Shown here in pieces: positions 39,241 through 50,188 of a stretch of 64,000 nt of DNA. This DNA comes from Stigmatella ashevillena. GTDB taxonomy: Bacteria > Myxococcota > Myxococcia > Myxococcales > Myxococcaceae. The DNA is taken from positions 2,552,007 to 2,616,006 of the forward strand of contig NZ_JAQNDM010000002.1 in the NCBI RefSeq assembly GCF_028368975.1, given 5' to 3'. The notes beneath the pieces were generated by a model. The model made no database searches, was not told the DNA's origin, and worked only from the letters and a program-made list of their open reading frames with translations. Numbering within the stretch: position 1 is the first letter of the stretch; each line of letters starts with the position of its first letter. The translations under genes were made by a program, and so were the position numbers.

Positions 39241-39298
39241 AAAAGCAGAGGGGCCGCCGTCCGGACGCCCTGGAGGGCTTCCGGACCCGCGGCCCCTC
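39241..39298 (-). terminator. Terminator between tsf and pyrH
   Basis: On the minus strand GAGGGGCCGC (39298-39289) pairs with GCGGCCCCTC (39257-39248), and an inner GTCCGGA/TCCGGAC arm extends the fold. The hairpin is followed by TGCTTTT. It is a strong candidate intrinsic terminator or attenuator 20 bases after the tsf stop. Confidence 0.75.
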
Positions 39299-39317
39299 AC
39301 CGGCAAACCCGGTGGCC

Positions 39318-39977
39318 TCAGGCCTGGGCGGTGCCCAGCGTCTTGGCGACCTCGGCGGCCAGGTCATCCTTCTTCTTCTCGATGCCCTCGCCCACCACGA
39401 ACCGGGCGAAGCGGCGCACGGAGACCTTCTCGCCAATCTTCGCGGCACGCTCGGTGATCATCTCGTGCAGGCGCTTCTTGTCGTCCTTCACCCAGAACTG
39501 GTCCACCAGGCAGACCGTCTCGTAGTACTTCTCGATCTTGCCCACGAGGATCTTCTCCCACATGGCCTCGGGCTTGCCCGCCTCCTTCAGCTGGGCGCGC
39601 TGGATCTCCTTCTCCTTCTCCAGCACGTCGGCGGGGATCTCCTCCCGGCGCACGAACTGGGGAGAAGCCGCCGCGATGTGCATCGCGACATCCTTGGCCA
39701 GGGCCTGGAAGTCCTCGTTGCGAGCCACGAAGTCCGTCTCGCAGTTGACCTCCACCATCACCCCGATACGGCCGCTGTGGACGTAGGTGGAGATGATGCC
39801 TTCGGCCGCGACACGGCCTTCCTTGCTGCCAGCCTTGGCGATGCCCTTCTTGCGCAGCCACTCCGCGGCCTTGGTGAAGTCGCCGCCGTTCTCGGCCAGC
39901 GCCTTCTTGCAGTCCATCATGCCCGCGCCCGTCTGCTCGCGGAGCTCCTTCACCATCGCGGCGCTTACCTCAGCCAT
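39318..39977 (-). CDS. tsf: Elongation factor Ts
   Basis: This 219-aa protein regenerates EF-Tu-GTP during translation. The N-terminal UBA-like domain ([19 protein letters not shown]) and the core motif [11 protein letters not shown] are intact. It is shorter than E. coli EF-Ts (283 aa), lacking most of the second core subdomain, as in Thermus-like short forms. GGAGAAG lies just upstream of the ATG at 39977; an earlier ATG at 40010 is not favoured. It follows rpsB by 139 bp and a hairpin lies between the two. Confidence 0.97.
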   Translation of the reverse strand: MAEVSAAMVKELREQTGAGMMDCKKALAENGGDFTKAAEWLRKKGIAKAGSKEGRVAAEGIISTYVHSGRIGVMVEVNCETDFVARNEDFQALAKDVAMHIAAASPQFVRREEIPADVLEKEKEIQRAQLKEAGKPEAMWEKILVGKIEKYYETVCLVDQFWVKDDKKRLHEMITERAAKIGEKVSVRRFARFVVGEGIEKKKDDLAAEVAKTLGTAQA

Positions 39978-40060
39978 GTTCTTCTCCAGGCCCCGCGTGT
40001 CCGGCGCCATGCGCTGGTGGGGGGGAATTGAGATTCAATGCTTCACTTGGGAAATGGAAC

Positions 40061-40090
40061 GGCCGGACGGCGGGAAACCACCGCCCGGCC
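40061..40090 (-). terminator. Imperfect hairpin between rpsB and tsf
   Basis: GGCCGG...GCGG and CCGC...CCGGCC arms (minus strand, 40090 to 40061) form a GC-rich stem with a small bulge, followed by a T-poor GTTCCATTT. It could attenuate read-through from rpsB into tsf. Confidence 0.4.
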
Positions 40091-40116
40091 AGACTTCATG
40101 CTCACACCGCGCGGAA

Positions 40117-41073
40117 CTACTCGGCGGTGGGGGCCTCGCCGCCACCCTCGGGGGCAGCGTCGGAGGAGGCCGGAGCCCCCTTCATCTCCACGAGGGGACC
40201 ACGGCGCTCGCCACCACCGCCCCGGCGATCACGATCGCCACGGCGCGGGCCCCGGCGGTCATCGCGGTCATTGCGGCGGTCGTCACGGCCATCCCGCTCT
40301 TCCTGCTCATCGCGGTCGGCGGCGCCCGAAGCGCGGTAGCGCGCCGCACCCTCGAGGCACGCGTCGGCGATCTTCGAGGTGAAGAGCTTGATGGAGCGGA
40401 TGGCGTCATCGTTGCCCGGAATGACGAAGTCGATGCCATCCGGATCGCAGTTGGTGTCCACCACGCCGATGACCGGGATGCCCAGACGGGTCGCCTCGTG
40501 GATGGCGATGTGCTCCTTCTTCGGGTCGATGACGAACACGCAGCGGGGCAGCTTCGCCATCTCCTTCACGCCACCGAGGTTCTTCTCGAGCTTCTCGCGC
40601 TCACGCTCCAGCGAGGCCACTTCCTTCTTGGGCAGGCGCTCGAAGGTGCCATCCTCGGCCATCTTCTCCAGCGTCTTCAGCCGGTCGATGCCCTGCTTGA
40701 TGGTCTTGAAGTTGGTCAGCGTGCCACCCAGCCAGCGGCTGGTGACGAAGAACTGACCCGCGCGCGCCGCCTCCTCGCGGATGACGTCCTGCGCCTGCTT
40801 CTTGGTGCCCACGAAGAGCACCGAGCCACCGCGCGAGGTGATGTCCGCCACGAAGCGGAAGGCCGAGCGGGCCATGACCACGGTCTTCTGCAGGTCGATG
40901 ATGTAGATGCCGTTGCGAGCACCGAAGATGTACGGCTTCATCTTCGGGTTCCAGCGCTTGGTCTGGTGGCCGAAGTGAACACCGGCCTCCAGCAGCTGCT
41001 TCATCGTGATGCCGCTCGCGGCGGCCATGGCTTGCGCCTGCGTCTGCGTGTCCTGCGTTCCTTCAATCGACAT
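40117..41073 (-). CDS. rpsB: Ribosomal protein S2 with Arg/Asp-rich C-terminal extension
   Basis: This is the 318-aa S2 protein of the small ribosomal subunit. The core (residues about 20-245) is standard: [42 protein letters not shown] and [25 protein letters not shown]. From Y246 a 73-residue tail follows with [20 protein letters not shown], an RRG/GGGG stretch and a small Ala/Glu ending, not present in the 241-residue E. coli protein. The tail is likely disordered and may bind RNA or protein. GGAGAGAAGAAC precedes the ATG at 41073. It is the first gene of the rpsB-tsf-pyrH-frr cluster. Confidence 0.97.
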   Translation of the reverse strand: MSIEGTQDTQTQAQAMAAASGITMKQLLEAGVHFGHQTKRWNPKMKPYIFGARNGIYIIDLQKTVVMARSAFRFVADITSRGGSVLFVGTKKQAQDVIREEAARAGQFFVTSRWLGGTLTNFKTIKQGIDRLKTLEKMAEDGTFERLPKKEVASLEREREKLEKNLGGVKEMAKLPRCVFVIDPKKEHIAIHEATRLGIPVIGVVDTNCDPDGIDFVIPGNDDAIRSIKLFTSKIADACLEGAARYRASGAADRDEQEERDGRDDRRNDRDDRRGPRRGDRDRRGGGGERRGPLVEMKGAPASSDAAPEGGGEAPTAE

Positions 41074-41244
41074 GTTCTTCTCTCCGGTTGGTCCGCCACA
41101 CCCGAGCGATACACCGGCCATCTCTCCTGCTTCGGAATGCCTCGGAGGAGGACATTCTTCGCGGGAGCACCAGGGCCGGAACGGGCGTGTGTGAAATGGG
41201 TACTGCCTGCCATCCACCCCCAGCGGAAGCCAGGGGCGGGCGGT

Positions 41245-41273
41245 TCCTAACAAAACCTCTCTGGCGTGTGCAA
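41245..41273 (-). promoter_or_regulatory. Candidate sigma-70 promoter of rpsB
   Basis: On the minus strand TTGCAC (41273-41268) and TTAGGA (41250-41245) are 17 bp apart. The predicted start near 41238 leaves a leader of about 165 bases before the rpsB ATG, long enough for the S2 autoregulation known for other bacteria. Confidence 0.5.
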
Positions 41274-41358
41274 GCTTCGCGTCAACTTCCCCTACATCTT
41301 CCCACCCTTGCCTGCCCGGCCGCCGGGGCGAAGCGCCCCCCGAGCCCTTGAAAGCCAC

Positions 41359-41400
41359 TGGCGCGGCCCCCCTCCCAGCGAGGGAGGAAGCACCGCGCCA
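41359..41400 (-). terminator. Terminator after secA
   Basis: TGGCGCGG (41400-41393 on the minus strand) pairs with CCGCGCCA (41366-41359), with an inner CTCCC/GGGAG arm. A GTGGCTTTCAAGG tail follows. A second smaller hairpin, GGGGCG-AAG-CGCCCC, lies at 41325-41339. Together they can end the secA transcript before the rpsB promoter. Confidence 0.6.
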
Positions 41401-41429
41401 GGAGGGCAGCCGAGGGAGCCCGCGAGCGC

Positions 41430-44237
<2,808 letters not shown>

Positions 44238-44559
44238 GAATTCTGGCTCTCTCGCGCCGGGAGAATCCCCGAATGACGGCAGCGAGTGAAGGGAAATCCC
44301 AGGAGATGTAAGAGGCAACCTCGGGAGAACCCCACGCGATCCCGAGGCATTCCTCTTGGCCGTCTGCTCTGCGCGCGGTCAGGACACAGTAAATCGGAAC
44401 CGAGCCCACGCAATGTCCCCACGTCGAAATCCCCCTCCTCGCTCCGGCCGCAGCCCTGGGACGCGCCCTGCCCGCCCTCACGGACGGGCCCCCGAGCGTC
44501 CCTCGCCCACCCCCTCGGGCCCTCGGATCCCCCCCCGGGTACGCGTCCCCCACACACCC
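44238..44559. other. Gap between secA and rlmM
   Basis: This 322-base divergent stretch should hold both promoters. The plus strand can be read in frame with RlmM from an ATG at 44413, giving a Pro/Arg-rich segment without homology to the enzyme's start. I regard it as non-coding. No clear promoter boxes or structured RNA were found. Confidence 0.5.
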
Positions 44560-45570
44560 GTGCAGACCCTAGCGCCTTCGCCTGGAAGGTGGCTATGGAC
44601 CTGCCGTGCAGGCTTCGAGCCGCACCTCTATGAGGAGCTGGCCTGGGCGGACGCCGCCCCCCGGCTGCTGGGAGAGGCCCTGGTGGAGAGCACCCGAGCC
44701 CCCCCCCTGGCGCCCGCCTTCGCCCGCCAGGGCATGCGGGTGTTGGCCAGCTTTCCGCTGCCCTCGCCTGGGCTTTCGGCGGATGCCCTGGCCCGGCTCG
44801 TGGCGGCGCAGCCTCTCGCTTCGCCCCTGGTCCTTCAAGCCTTCACCCCAGACACCCCCAGCGGAAATACGCTTGCTCCTCAAGCAGACGCACTCGTCGA
44901 GGCCCTGCGCTCCCTGCTGCCCGCAGAGCGGTTGCTCGAGGACGCGGGCCGCGCCCGGGAGGCAGGGGCACGTTTGATCTCCTTGTGCCTTGCCCCAGGG
45001 CTCGCCGTGCTGGGCGAGGTGCTGGCCCGAGAGGCCCTGTCCTTGGCCCCGGGGGGCAGACGGCGCATGCGGCGGGAGGCCGATGCCCCTTCGCGCGCGG
45101 CGATGAAGCTGGAAGAGGCGCTCGATGGCCTGCCGTTCGAGCCCGGCCGCGGAGAGGTGTGCGTGGACCTCGGTGCCGCCCCGGGGGGATGGACCCAGCG
45201 GTTGGTGGCCCGCGGTGCACGGGTCATCGCCGTGGATCCCGCGAAGCTGATGCCGGAGCTGGCCGCTCACCCGCGCGTCCGTCACATCCAGGAGAGCGCC
45301 TTTGCCTTCGCCCCAGAGGAGCCTGTGGACTGGCTCTTCTGCGACATGGCCTGGCGTCCCCTGGAGGTGGCCCAGTTGCTGGCCAAGTGGGGACGGCGCG
45401 GGTGGGTCTCCTACCTGGTGGCCAACATCAAGCTGCCCATGAAGGACAAGAACCCCCTGTTGGTCCGTGTGCGTCACATCCTGACCGAGGACGGAGGATG
45501 GAAGGGGTTGACCGTGCGCCAGCTCTACCACGACCGGGATGAAGTCACGGTGACGGCGCACCGCCGCTGA
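44560..45570 (+). CDS. rlmM: 23S rRNA 2'-O-ribose methyltransferase RlmM-like
   Basis: This 336-aa FtsJ-type methyltransferase carries the Rossmann SAM loop VDLGAAPGGWTQRLV, SRAAMKLEEAL, LFCDMAWRP, NIKLPMKDKN and QLYHDRDEVTV. These supply the K-D-K-E tetrad of RrmJ/RlmM enzymes, which methylate the ribose of C2498 in 23S rRNA. The N-terminal half (about residues 1-190) is the THUMP-like region and begins WTCRAGFEPHLYEELA, matching the start of E. coli RlmM. The GTG at 44560 is chosen so that this region begins the protein; no strong ribosome site is seen there. Position next to ribosomal and secA genes fits a housekeeping role. Confidence 0.85.
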   Translation: MQTLAPSPGRWLWTCRAGFEPHLYEELAWADAAPRLLGEALVESTRAPPLAPAFARQGMRVLASFPLPSPGLSADALARLVAAQPLASPLVLQAFTPDTPSGNTLAPQADALVEALRSLLPAERLLEDAGRAREAGARLISLCLAPGLAVLGEVLAREALSLAPGGRRRMRREADAPSRAAMKLEEALDGLPFEPGRGEVCVDLGAAPGGWTQRLVARGARVIAVDPAKLMPELAAHPRVRHIQESAFAFAPEEPVDWLFCDMAWRPLEVAQLLAKWGRRGWVSYLVANIKLPMKDKNPLLVRVRHILTEDGGWKGLTVRQLYHDRDEVTVTAHRR

Positions 45571-45616
45571 GCGGCCTGGCTGCGCCTCAAGAGGCCTTCG
45601 CGTTACAAGGGCGGCG

Positions 45617-46309
45617 ATGCCCTACCCCATCGATGACGCCACCGCCACCGCCCTCATCGCCCTCCACCCCTGGGCTGTTGCCCGGAGTTCCCAGCCGGTC
45701 CAGCTCGCCGTGGAGACCCTGCTGGAGGCGGAGCACGCCCGGCGGGGCCAGCCCGACCAGACGGGGGCGTTCTCAGCGCTCGCGCTCACCCAGGGCTCCC
45801 TCCTCAAAGAAGAGTTCGATCTGTCCACCCACGCCCACCATGATGGCTGGCGCGTGGGCGCCGTCATCGCGGATGTGCAGGCGATGATCTCCGTCAACGC
45901 GCGCTTCGGCTTCACGGTGGGAGACAGGGTGCTCCAAGCCACGGTGAGTTCCCTGGCCGCGCAGTTCCCCGGTGCCAAGGTGGTCCGCATCCACTCGGAT
46001 GCCTTCGCCGCCTTGCTCACGCCCACTTCCCAGCTCTCGGTGCACGCCGATCAGCGCGAGGCCACCCGGGTGCGCCTCACCGGGGACATGGCCAGGCTGC
46101 TGCCGGAGGACACCCCGCCCGAGCATTTGCCCCACCACACGGTGACGTTGATGGAACTCACCGTGGACCAACCGTCTCACTGGCAAGTGCTGGGCCCGCT
46201 GCTGTGGGCCGAGTTGGAGCGCGCCCACGTCCTCGAACGGCTGGGCCGCACCCAGGACGTCCTCCAGCGGCGGCGCCTCCGCCTCGATGGCTTCGTCCCC
46301 GCGGGGTGA
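45617..46309 (+). CDS. GGDEF-like protein with degenerate active site
   Basis: The 230-aa product is a small protein with a GGDEF-like fold: AVIADVQAMISVNARFGFTVGDRVLQATVSSLAAQF matches the first strand and helix of diguanylate cyclases. The catalytic loop, however, is H126-S-D-A-F, so neither the Gly-Gly turn nor the Glu is present and cyclase activity is unlikely. No transmembrane helix, receiver or other domain is attached. It starts 46 bp after rlmM on the same strand and ends 14 bp from the convergent M23 gene. It may bind a nucleotide or act as a protein-interaction module. The family call is from fold pattern; certainty is moderate. Confidence 0.65.
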   Translation: MPYPIDDATATALIALHPWAVARSSQPVQLAVETLLEAEHARRGQPDQTGAFSALALTQGSLLKEEFDLSTHAHHDGWRVGAVIADVQAMISVNARFGFTVGDRVLQATVSSLAAQFPGAKVVRIHSDAFAALLTPTSQLSVHADQREATRVRLTGDMARLLPEDTPPEHLPHHTVTLMELTVDQPSHWQVLGPLLWAELERAHVLERLGRTQDVLQRRRLRLDGFVPAG

Positions 46310-46323
46310 AGCCCTCGGGAGAC

Positions 46324-47235
46324 CTACTCCTCGAGGATGAACTTGCGCGGGTTCTGGGGGATGCCGTTCACGCGGACTTCGTAATGCAGGTGCGGTCCCG
46401 TGGAGCGGCCCGTGTTGCCCACCGCCGCGATGAGCGCCCCGCGCTTCACCTTGTCACCGGCCTTCACCAGCATCTTCGCCAGGTGGCCGTAGCGCGTCTT
46501 GATGCCGTAGCCGTGGTCGATGACGATCACGTTGCCGTAGCCGCCCTCGAGCCCCGCGAACACCACCGTGCCATCCGACGGTGCGTGGATCTCCTTGCCG
46601 TGGGGGGCCGCGATGTCCAGACCCGCGTGCGTCACGCGCTCCGCCGTGTACGGATCCAACCGCTGCCCGAAGTCGCTCGTCACCCATCCGCGGGCAGGCC
46701 ACACCGAGGGCGTGGAGGCCAGGAGCGACTTCTGGTCCTGGAAGTATGCCTGCAACTCCTGGAGGCTCTGCTCCTGCCGGGTGGCCTCCGCCGAGAGCTT
46801 GTCCAGCTTGCCCAGCAGCACGCCCGGGACTTCCGAGTGCGACAGCTGGGTGAACTGCGTGTCCGTCGTGGGCGCCGTGTTGCCGGGCTCCGTGGGGCCC
46901 ATGGCCAGGTTGCGCTGCGGATCCGACAGCAGCGTCATCGCGCGCAGCTTCTGATCAAACCGCTCCACCCGATCCAGCGTGGAACCGATGTGCTCGATGC
47001 GCTCACGCACCGACTTGAGCTGGCCGCGCAGCGTGAGGTTCTCTTCCCTCAGGATGCGGTTCTCCGCGGCGTCCTTCGCGACCTGGAAGTAGTGGGCCGT
47101 CGCCCCCAGCGCCACGCCGCCCACCAGCACCAGCCCCATGCCCAGCTGGATCAGAAAGGATCTCTGGATGTGGAAGCGCTTGACTGGAGAGTTGTGGTCC
47201 GAGACCACCATGAGGGTGTAGGACTTTTTTGCCAC
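46324..47235 (-). CDS. M23 (LytM-type) membrane-anchored endopeptidase
   Basis: This 303-aa protein has one N-terminal membrane helix (about residues 28-50) and a coiled coil (residues 55-100 and 150-180). The C-terminal M23 domain has the zinc ligands H203 and D207 (HAGLDIAAP) and the catalytic HLH (H282, H284 in GPHLHYEV), all present. It should cleave peptidoglycan cross-bridges in the periplasm, for example in cell elongation or division; the coiled coil may dock on a partner such as a divisome protein. The GTG at 47235 follows GGAG eight bases upstream. A promoter-like TTGACA lies about 170 bases upstream. Confidence 0.92.
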   Translation of the reverse strand: MAKKSYTLMVVSDHNSPVKRFHIQRSFLIQLGMGLVLVGGVALGATAHYFQVAKDAAENRILREENLTLRGQLKSVRERIEHIGSTLDRVERFDQKLRAMTLLSDPQRNLAMGPTEPGNTAPTTDTQFTQLSHSEVPGVLLGKLDKLSAEATRQEQSLQELQAYFQDQKSLLASTPSVWPARGWVTSDFGQRLDPYTAERVTHAGLDIAAPHGKEIHAPSDGTVVFAGLEGGYGNVIVIDHGYGIKTRYGHLAKMLVKAGDKVKRGALIAAVGNTGRSTGPHLHYEVRVNGIPQNPRKFILEE

Positions 47236-47379
47236 GAACAGCTCTCCTGTTGACGCTCGGCATGGGCATTACGGCGCGGAAACCTAAGATGTCCCTCCCC
47301 GCGCCACACCTGTTCCGCCCGCCTGCATCGTCGCGCCCGTCCGCCATGGGCATTTCGCTGCAGTTGGAACAGTTTGCGC

Positions 47380-47408
47380 AGCTATCATCCGGTTTTTCAA
47401 CGTGTCAA
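47380..47408 (-). promoter_or_regulatory. Possible promoter of the M23 gene
   Basis: On the minus strand TTGACA (47408-47403) is followed after 16 bp by GATAGC (47386-47381), a good -35 box with a poor -10 box. It lies about 145 bases upstream of the GTG at 47235. Confidence 0.35.
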
Positions 47409-47461
47409 GCTGAACAGTCCGGGTCCCCCTCCCTGCACGTGCTGGCAGCCTGGAAACTCCA

Positions 47462-48259
47462 TCAGGCCTGAACTTGTACAACGATGACGGTGATGTTGTC
47501 GTCGCCGCCCCGCTCGTTGGCGAGATCAATCAGCTTCTGCGGCACATCCTGGAAGCGGGCCGTCTGGAGCACCAGCTCGTGGATCTCCTTGTCCTCCAGC
47601 ATGTTCGCCAGGCCGTCGGAGCACAGCAGGAAGACGTCGCTGGGCTCGGAGATGACGCCCATCACATCCACCTGGACCTCCTCTTCGAAGCCCACCGAGC
47701 GGGTGATGATGTTCTTGTACCGGGAGTGCTTGGCCTCCTCGGGGGTGATCATCCCTGCTTTGATCTGCTCGTTGACCAGGGAGTGATCCTCGCTGATCTG
47801 CTGAATGAGCTCGCCCCGGATGAGGTAGGCGCGGCTGTCGCCCACGTGGGCGAAGAAGGCTTGGTCGTCCTTCACCACCAGGGAGATGACGGTGGTGCCC
47901 ATGCCGGACAGGCGCGAGTCCTCTTGCGCCGCGGTGTAGATGGCCAGGCACGCCTTCTCGACGGCGGTGCGCAGGGCCTCGGGAATGAGCGCGTCCTGAA
48001 GGTTGCTGGTGGAGATGAACGGGTTGTCCCGGCTCTCTCGCGCCCGGCGCAGCTCTTTGTCGATGGTCTCGACGGCGATGCGGGAGGCAGTGCCTCCCCC
48101 GGCATGGCCTCCCATGCCATCAGCCACGACGTAGAGCTGCAGCTCCTCGTCGATGAGGAAGCTGTCCTCGTTGTGGTTCCGCTTCCGGCCGACGTCGGTG
48201 AGACCCGCCGAGACGACCTTCAGCCGCGGAGAAGCGGTCTGTCCTGCTGTTTTGGACAC
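47462..48259 (-). CDS. PP2C-type Ser/Thr protein phosphatase
   Basis: This 265-aa metal-dependent phosphatase has all sequence blocks of the bacterial Stp family: RNHNEDSF, VVADGMGGHAGG, GMGTTVISLVV, AHVGDSRAYLIRG, EDHSLVNEQI, CSDGLANML and GGDDNITVIVV. These supply the aspartates that bind the two metal ions. It acts in the cytoplasm and usually reverses phosphorylation by Hanks-type kinases, which are abundant in myxobacteria; the partial PEGA/TPR gene at the window end may encode one. The GTG at 48259 is the start with no strong ribosome site. It lies 58 bp downstream of recN on the same strand, so co-transcription is possible. Confidence 0.95.
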   Translation of the reverse strand: MSKTAGQTASPRLKVVSAGLTDVGRKRNHNEDSFLIDEELQLYVVADGMGGHAGGGTASRIAVETIDKELRRARESRDNPFISTSNLQDALIPEALRTAVEKACLAIYTAAQEDSRLSGMGTTVISLVVKDDQAFFAHVGDSRAYLIRGELIQQISEDHSLVNEQIKAGMITPEEAKHSRYKNIITRSVGFEEEVQVDVMGVISEPSDVFLLCSDGLANMLEDKEIHELVLQTARFQDVPQKLIDLANERGGDDNITVIVVQVQA

Positions 48260-48317
48260 AGCCGGATGCTATGTGACGGCTTGGACCGGAGCAAGGACGT
48301 GAATCTTCCGTCTGATA

Positions 48318-50060
48318 TCAAGCGCTCCGCCGGAGCCGCCCCCGGCTCCCCCCCCCGGGCGCGGGATCTCTCCGCGGACGGAGGCCCCCCCCCATGGCGC
48401 GGTGAGCCGAACGGACCAGGGCCTCGGCCGCCCCCAGCGCCTCGCGCGTCACCTCCACGCCCGACAGCATGCGCGCCAGTTCCCGCGTGCGCTCGTCCCC
48501 AGCAGCCAGCGGCACCACCTCGGACACGGTGCGCTCCGCCTTGAGCCCCTTGCGGATGAGCAGGTGGGCGTCCGCATAGGCCGCCACCTGGGGCAGATGG
48601 GTGATGCAAAGCACCTGACGGTGGCCGCTCACCTCTTTGATCATCCGGCCCACCACATCCGCGATGGCGCCGCTCACCCCGGAATCCGCTTCGTCCAGGA
48701 CATACGAGCCACACCCATCGCTGTCAGCGAGCGCCCGCTTGAGGGCGAGCAGGAGCCGGCTGGCCTCTCCCCCCGAGGCCACCTTCGCGAGGGCGCGCGG
48801 GGGCTCGCCCGGGTTGGCGCTGAAGAAGAACTCCACCTCGTCCGTCCCGTCTGGCCGAAGCGCGCCCCCCGGCGTGATGCGGACCTCGAAGGCCGCCTTT
48901 CCCAGGGCCAGCCCGGCCAGCCCCTCGCGCACCTGGGCCGAGAATTCCCCCGCGCACGCAGCCCGGGCGCGCGACAGACCTGTAGCACTCTCTCTCGCAC
49001 GCACCTCGGCCGCCTGACGCTCCCGCGCGAGCTCCTCAAGAATCTCCGTCCGGTTCTCCAGCGTGGACAGCTCCGACTCCAGCTCCCCGCGCTTCTTGAG
49101 CACGCCCTCCAGCGAGGCGCCATGCTTGCGGCACAGCCGCTTGACGGCATCCAGCCGCTCCTCCACCTCCGCGAGCCGGGACGGATCCGATTCGAGCCCT
49201 TCCGCATAGCGGTTGAGCCGGCGCTGCGCCTCCTCCAGCTCCGCCAGGGCCGAGCCCAGCGACTGGACAATGGGCCCGAGCGTCGAGTCGTATCGCACCG
49301 CGTCGTTGATGAGCCCCAGCGCCCGCCCCACCGTCTCCAAGGCGGAACTCTCGTCCCCCGCGACGAGCACTTCGGCCTCGGCGGCCTGGCGCTTGAGCTT
49401 CTCCGCGCCGGCCAGCCGACGCCGCTCCACATCCAGCGCCACGTCCTCGCCCGGCCCGGGGTTGAGCCGGTCGATCTCATCGCGCTGGAAGCGCAGGAAC
49501 TCGGCCCGCTCGCGCACCCGGGCTTCATCGCCGCCCAGCGATTCCATCCGCCCCTCGACCTCCCGGAAGGCCGCGTAGTGCTGGCCATAGGTGGCCAGGG
49601 CTTCGGTCAGGTGGCCGTAACGGTCCAGCAGGGCCCGGTGCAGTCCGGCGTCGAAAAGGCTCACATGCTCGTGCTGGCCGGCGATGTCGACCAGCCCCCG
49701 CGTCAAGCGGGCCAGCACCCCCACCGTCACCAGCGAGCCGTTGACGTAGGCCTTGCCGCGCCCGTTGCGGCCCACCACCCGGCGCACCAGCACCTCGTCC
49801 CCCAGGTTGGGCAGTCCCAGCTCTTCCAGGCGCGCGGCCAGGGCGGGGGTGCACGCATAGACACCTTCCACGGAGGCCTCATCACACCCCGCGCGAATGA
49901 CGTCCGCATCCGCCCGGCTCCCGAGCAGCAGTCCCAACGCATCCACCAAGATGGACTTGCCTGCTCCCGTCTCCCCCGTGAGCACGGTCAAACCGGCTCC
50001 GAACCCCACCTCCACCTCTTCAATCACCGCCACGTTCGAAATCCGCAGTCCGAGCAGCAC
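48318..50060 (-). CDS. recN: DNA repair ATPase RecN
   Basis: This 580-aa SMC-like protein of double-strand-break repair has Walker A in residues 29-36 (GETGAGKS) and the long coiled-coil middle with several Glu/Arg-rich helices. The ABC signature KVASGGEASRLLLALK and Walker B VLDEADSGVSGAIA lie near the C-terminus, followed by HLPQVAAYAD. All motifs are intact. RecN acts early at breaks and holds ends together. The GTG at 50060 follows GGAGG. The last 30 residues are Arg/Gly/Pro-rich, probably an unstructured tail. A PP2C phosphatase gene follows on the same strand. Confidence 0.96.
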   Translation of the reverse strand: MLLGLRISNVAVIEEVEVGFGAGLTVLTGETGAGKSILVDALGLLLGSRADADVIRAGCDEASVEGVYACTPALAARLEELGLPNLGDEVLVRRVVGRNGRGKAYVNGSLVTVGVLARLTRGLVDIAGQHEHVSLFDAGLHRALLDRYGHLTEALATYGQHYAAFREVEGRMESLGGDEARVRERAEFLRFQRDEIDRLNPGPGEDVALDVERRRLAGAEKLKRQAAEAEVLVAGDESSALETVGRALGLINDAVRYDSTLGPIVQSLGSALAELEEAQRRLNRYAEGLESDPSRLAEVEERLDAVKRLCRKHGASLEGVLKKRGELESELSTLENRTEILEELARERQAAEVRARESATGLSRARAACAGEFSAQVREGLAGLALGKAAFEVRITPGGALRPDGTDEVEFFFSANPGEPPRALAKVASGGEASRLLLALKRALADSDGCGSYVLDEADSGVSGAIADVVGRMIKEVSGHRQVLCITHLPQVAAYADAHLLIRKGLKAERTVSEVVPLAAGDERTRELARMLSGVEVTREALGAAEALVRSAHRAMGGGLRPRRDPAPGGGSRGRLRRSA

Positions 50061-50170
50061 ACACCCTCCGAAATCCGCTTACGGCCCTGGTACTGAACAC
50101 CCTAGCAGGTAACTCCGACACTGCACAGGCGTTCCGTTCGAGCGCATGCCCGGCGGACGGGGGAGGGACA

Positions 50171-50188
50171 GAGCCTCCTTTGAGGCTC
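50171..50188 (-). terminator. Hairpin at the end of the SNF2 gene
   Basis: GAGCCTC (50171-50177) pairs with GAGGCTC (50182-50188) around CTTT and overlaps the stop codon. It is short, without a T tract. It lies between the SNF2 gene and recN. Confidence 0.4.

Noticed and set aside
44413-44559. N-terminal extension of RlmM from ATG 44413
   Set aside because: The added residues are Pro/Arg-rich and unlike the family; the GTG at 44560 gives the expected start.
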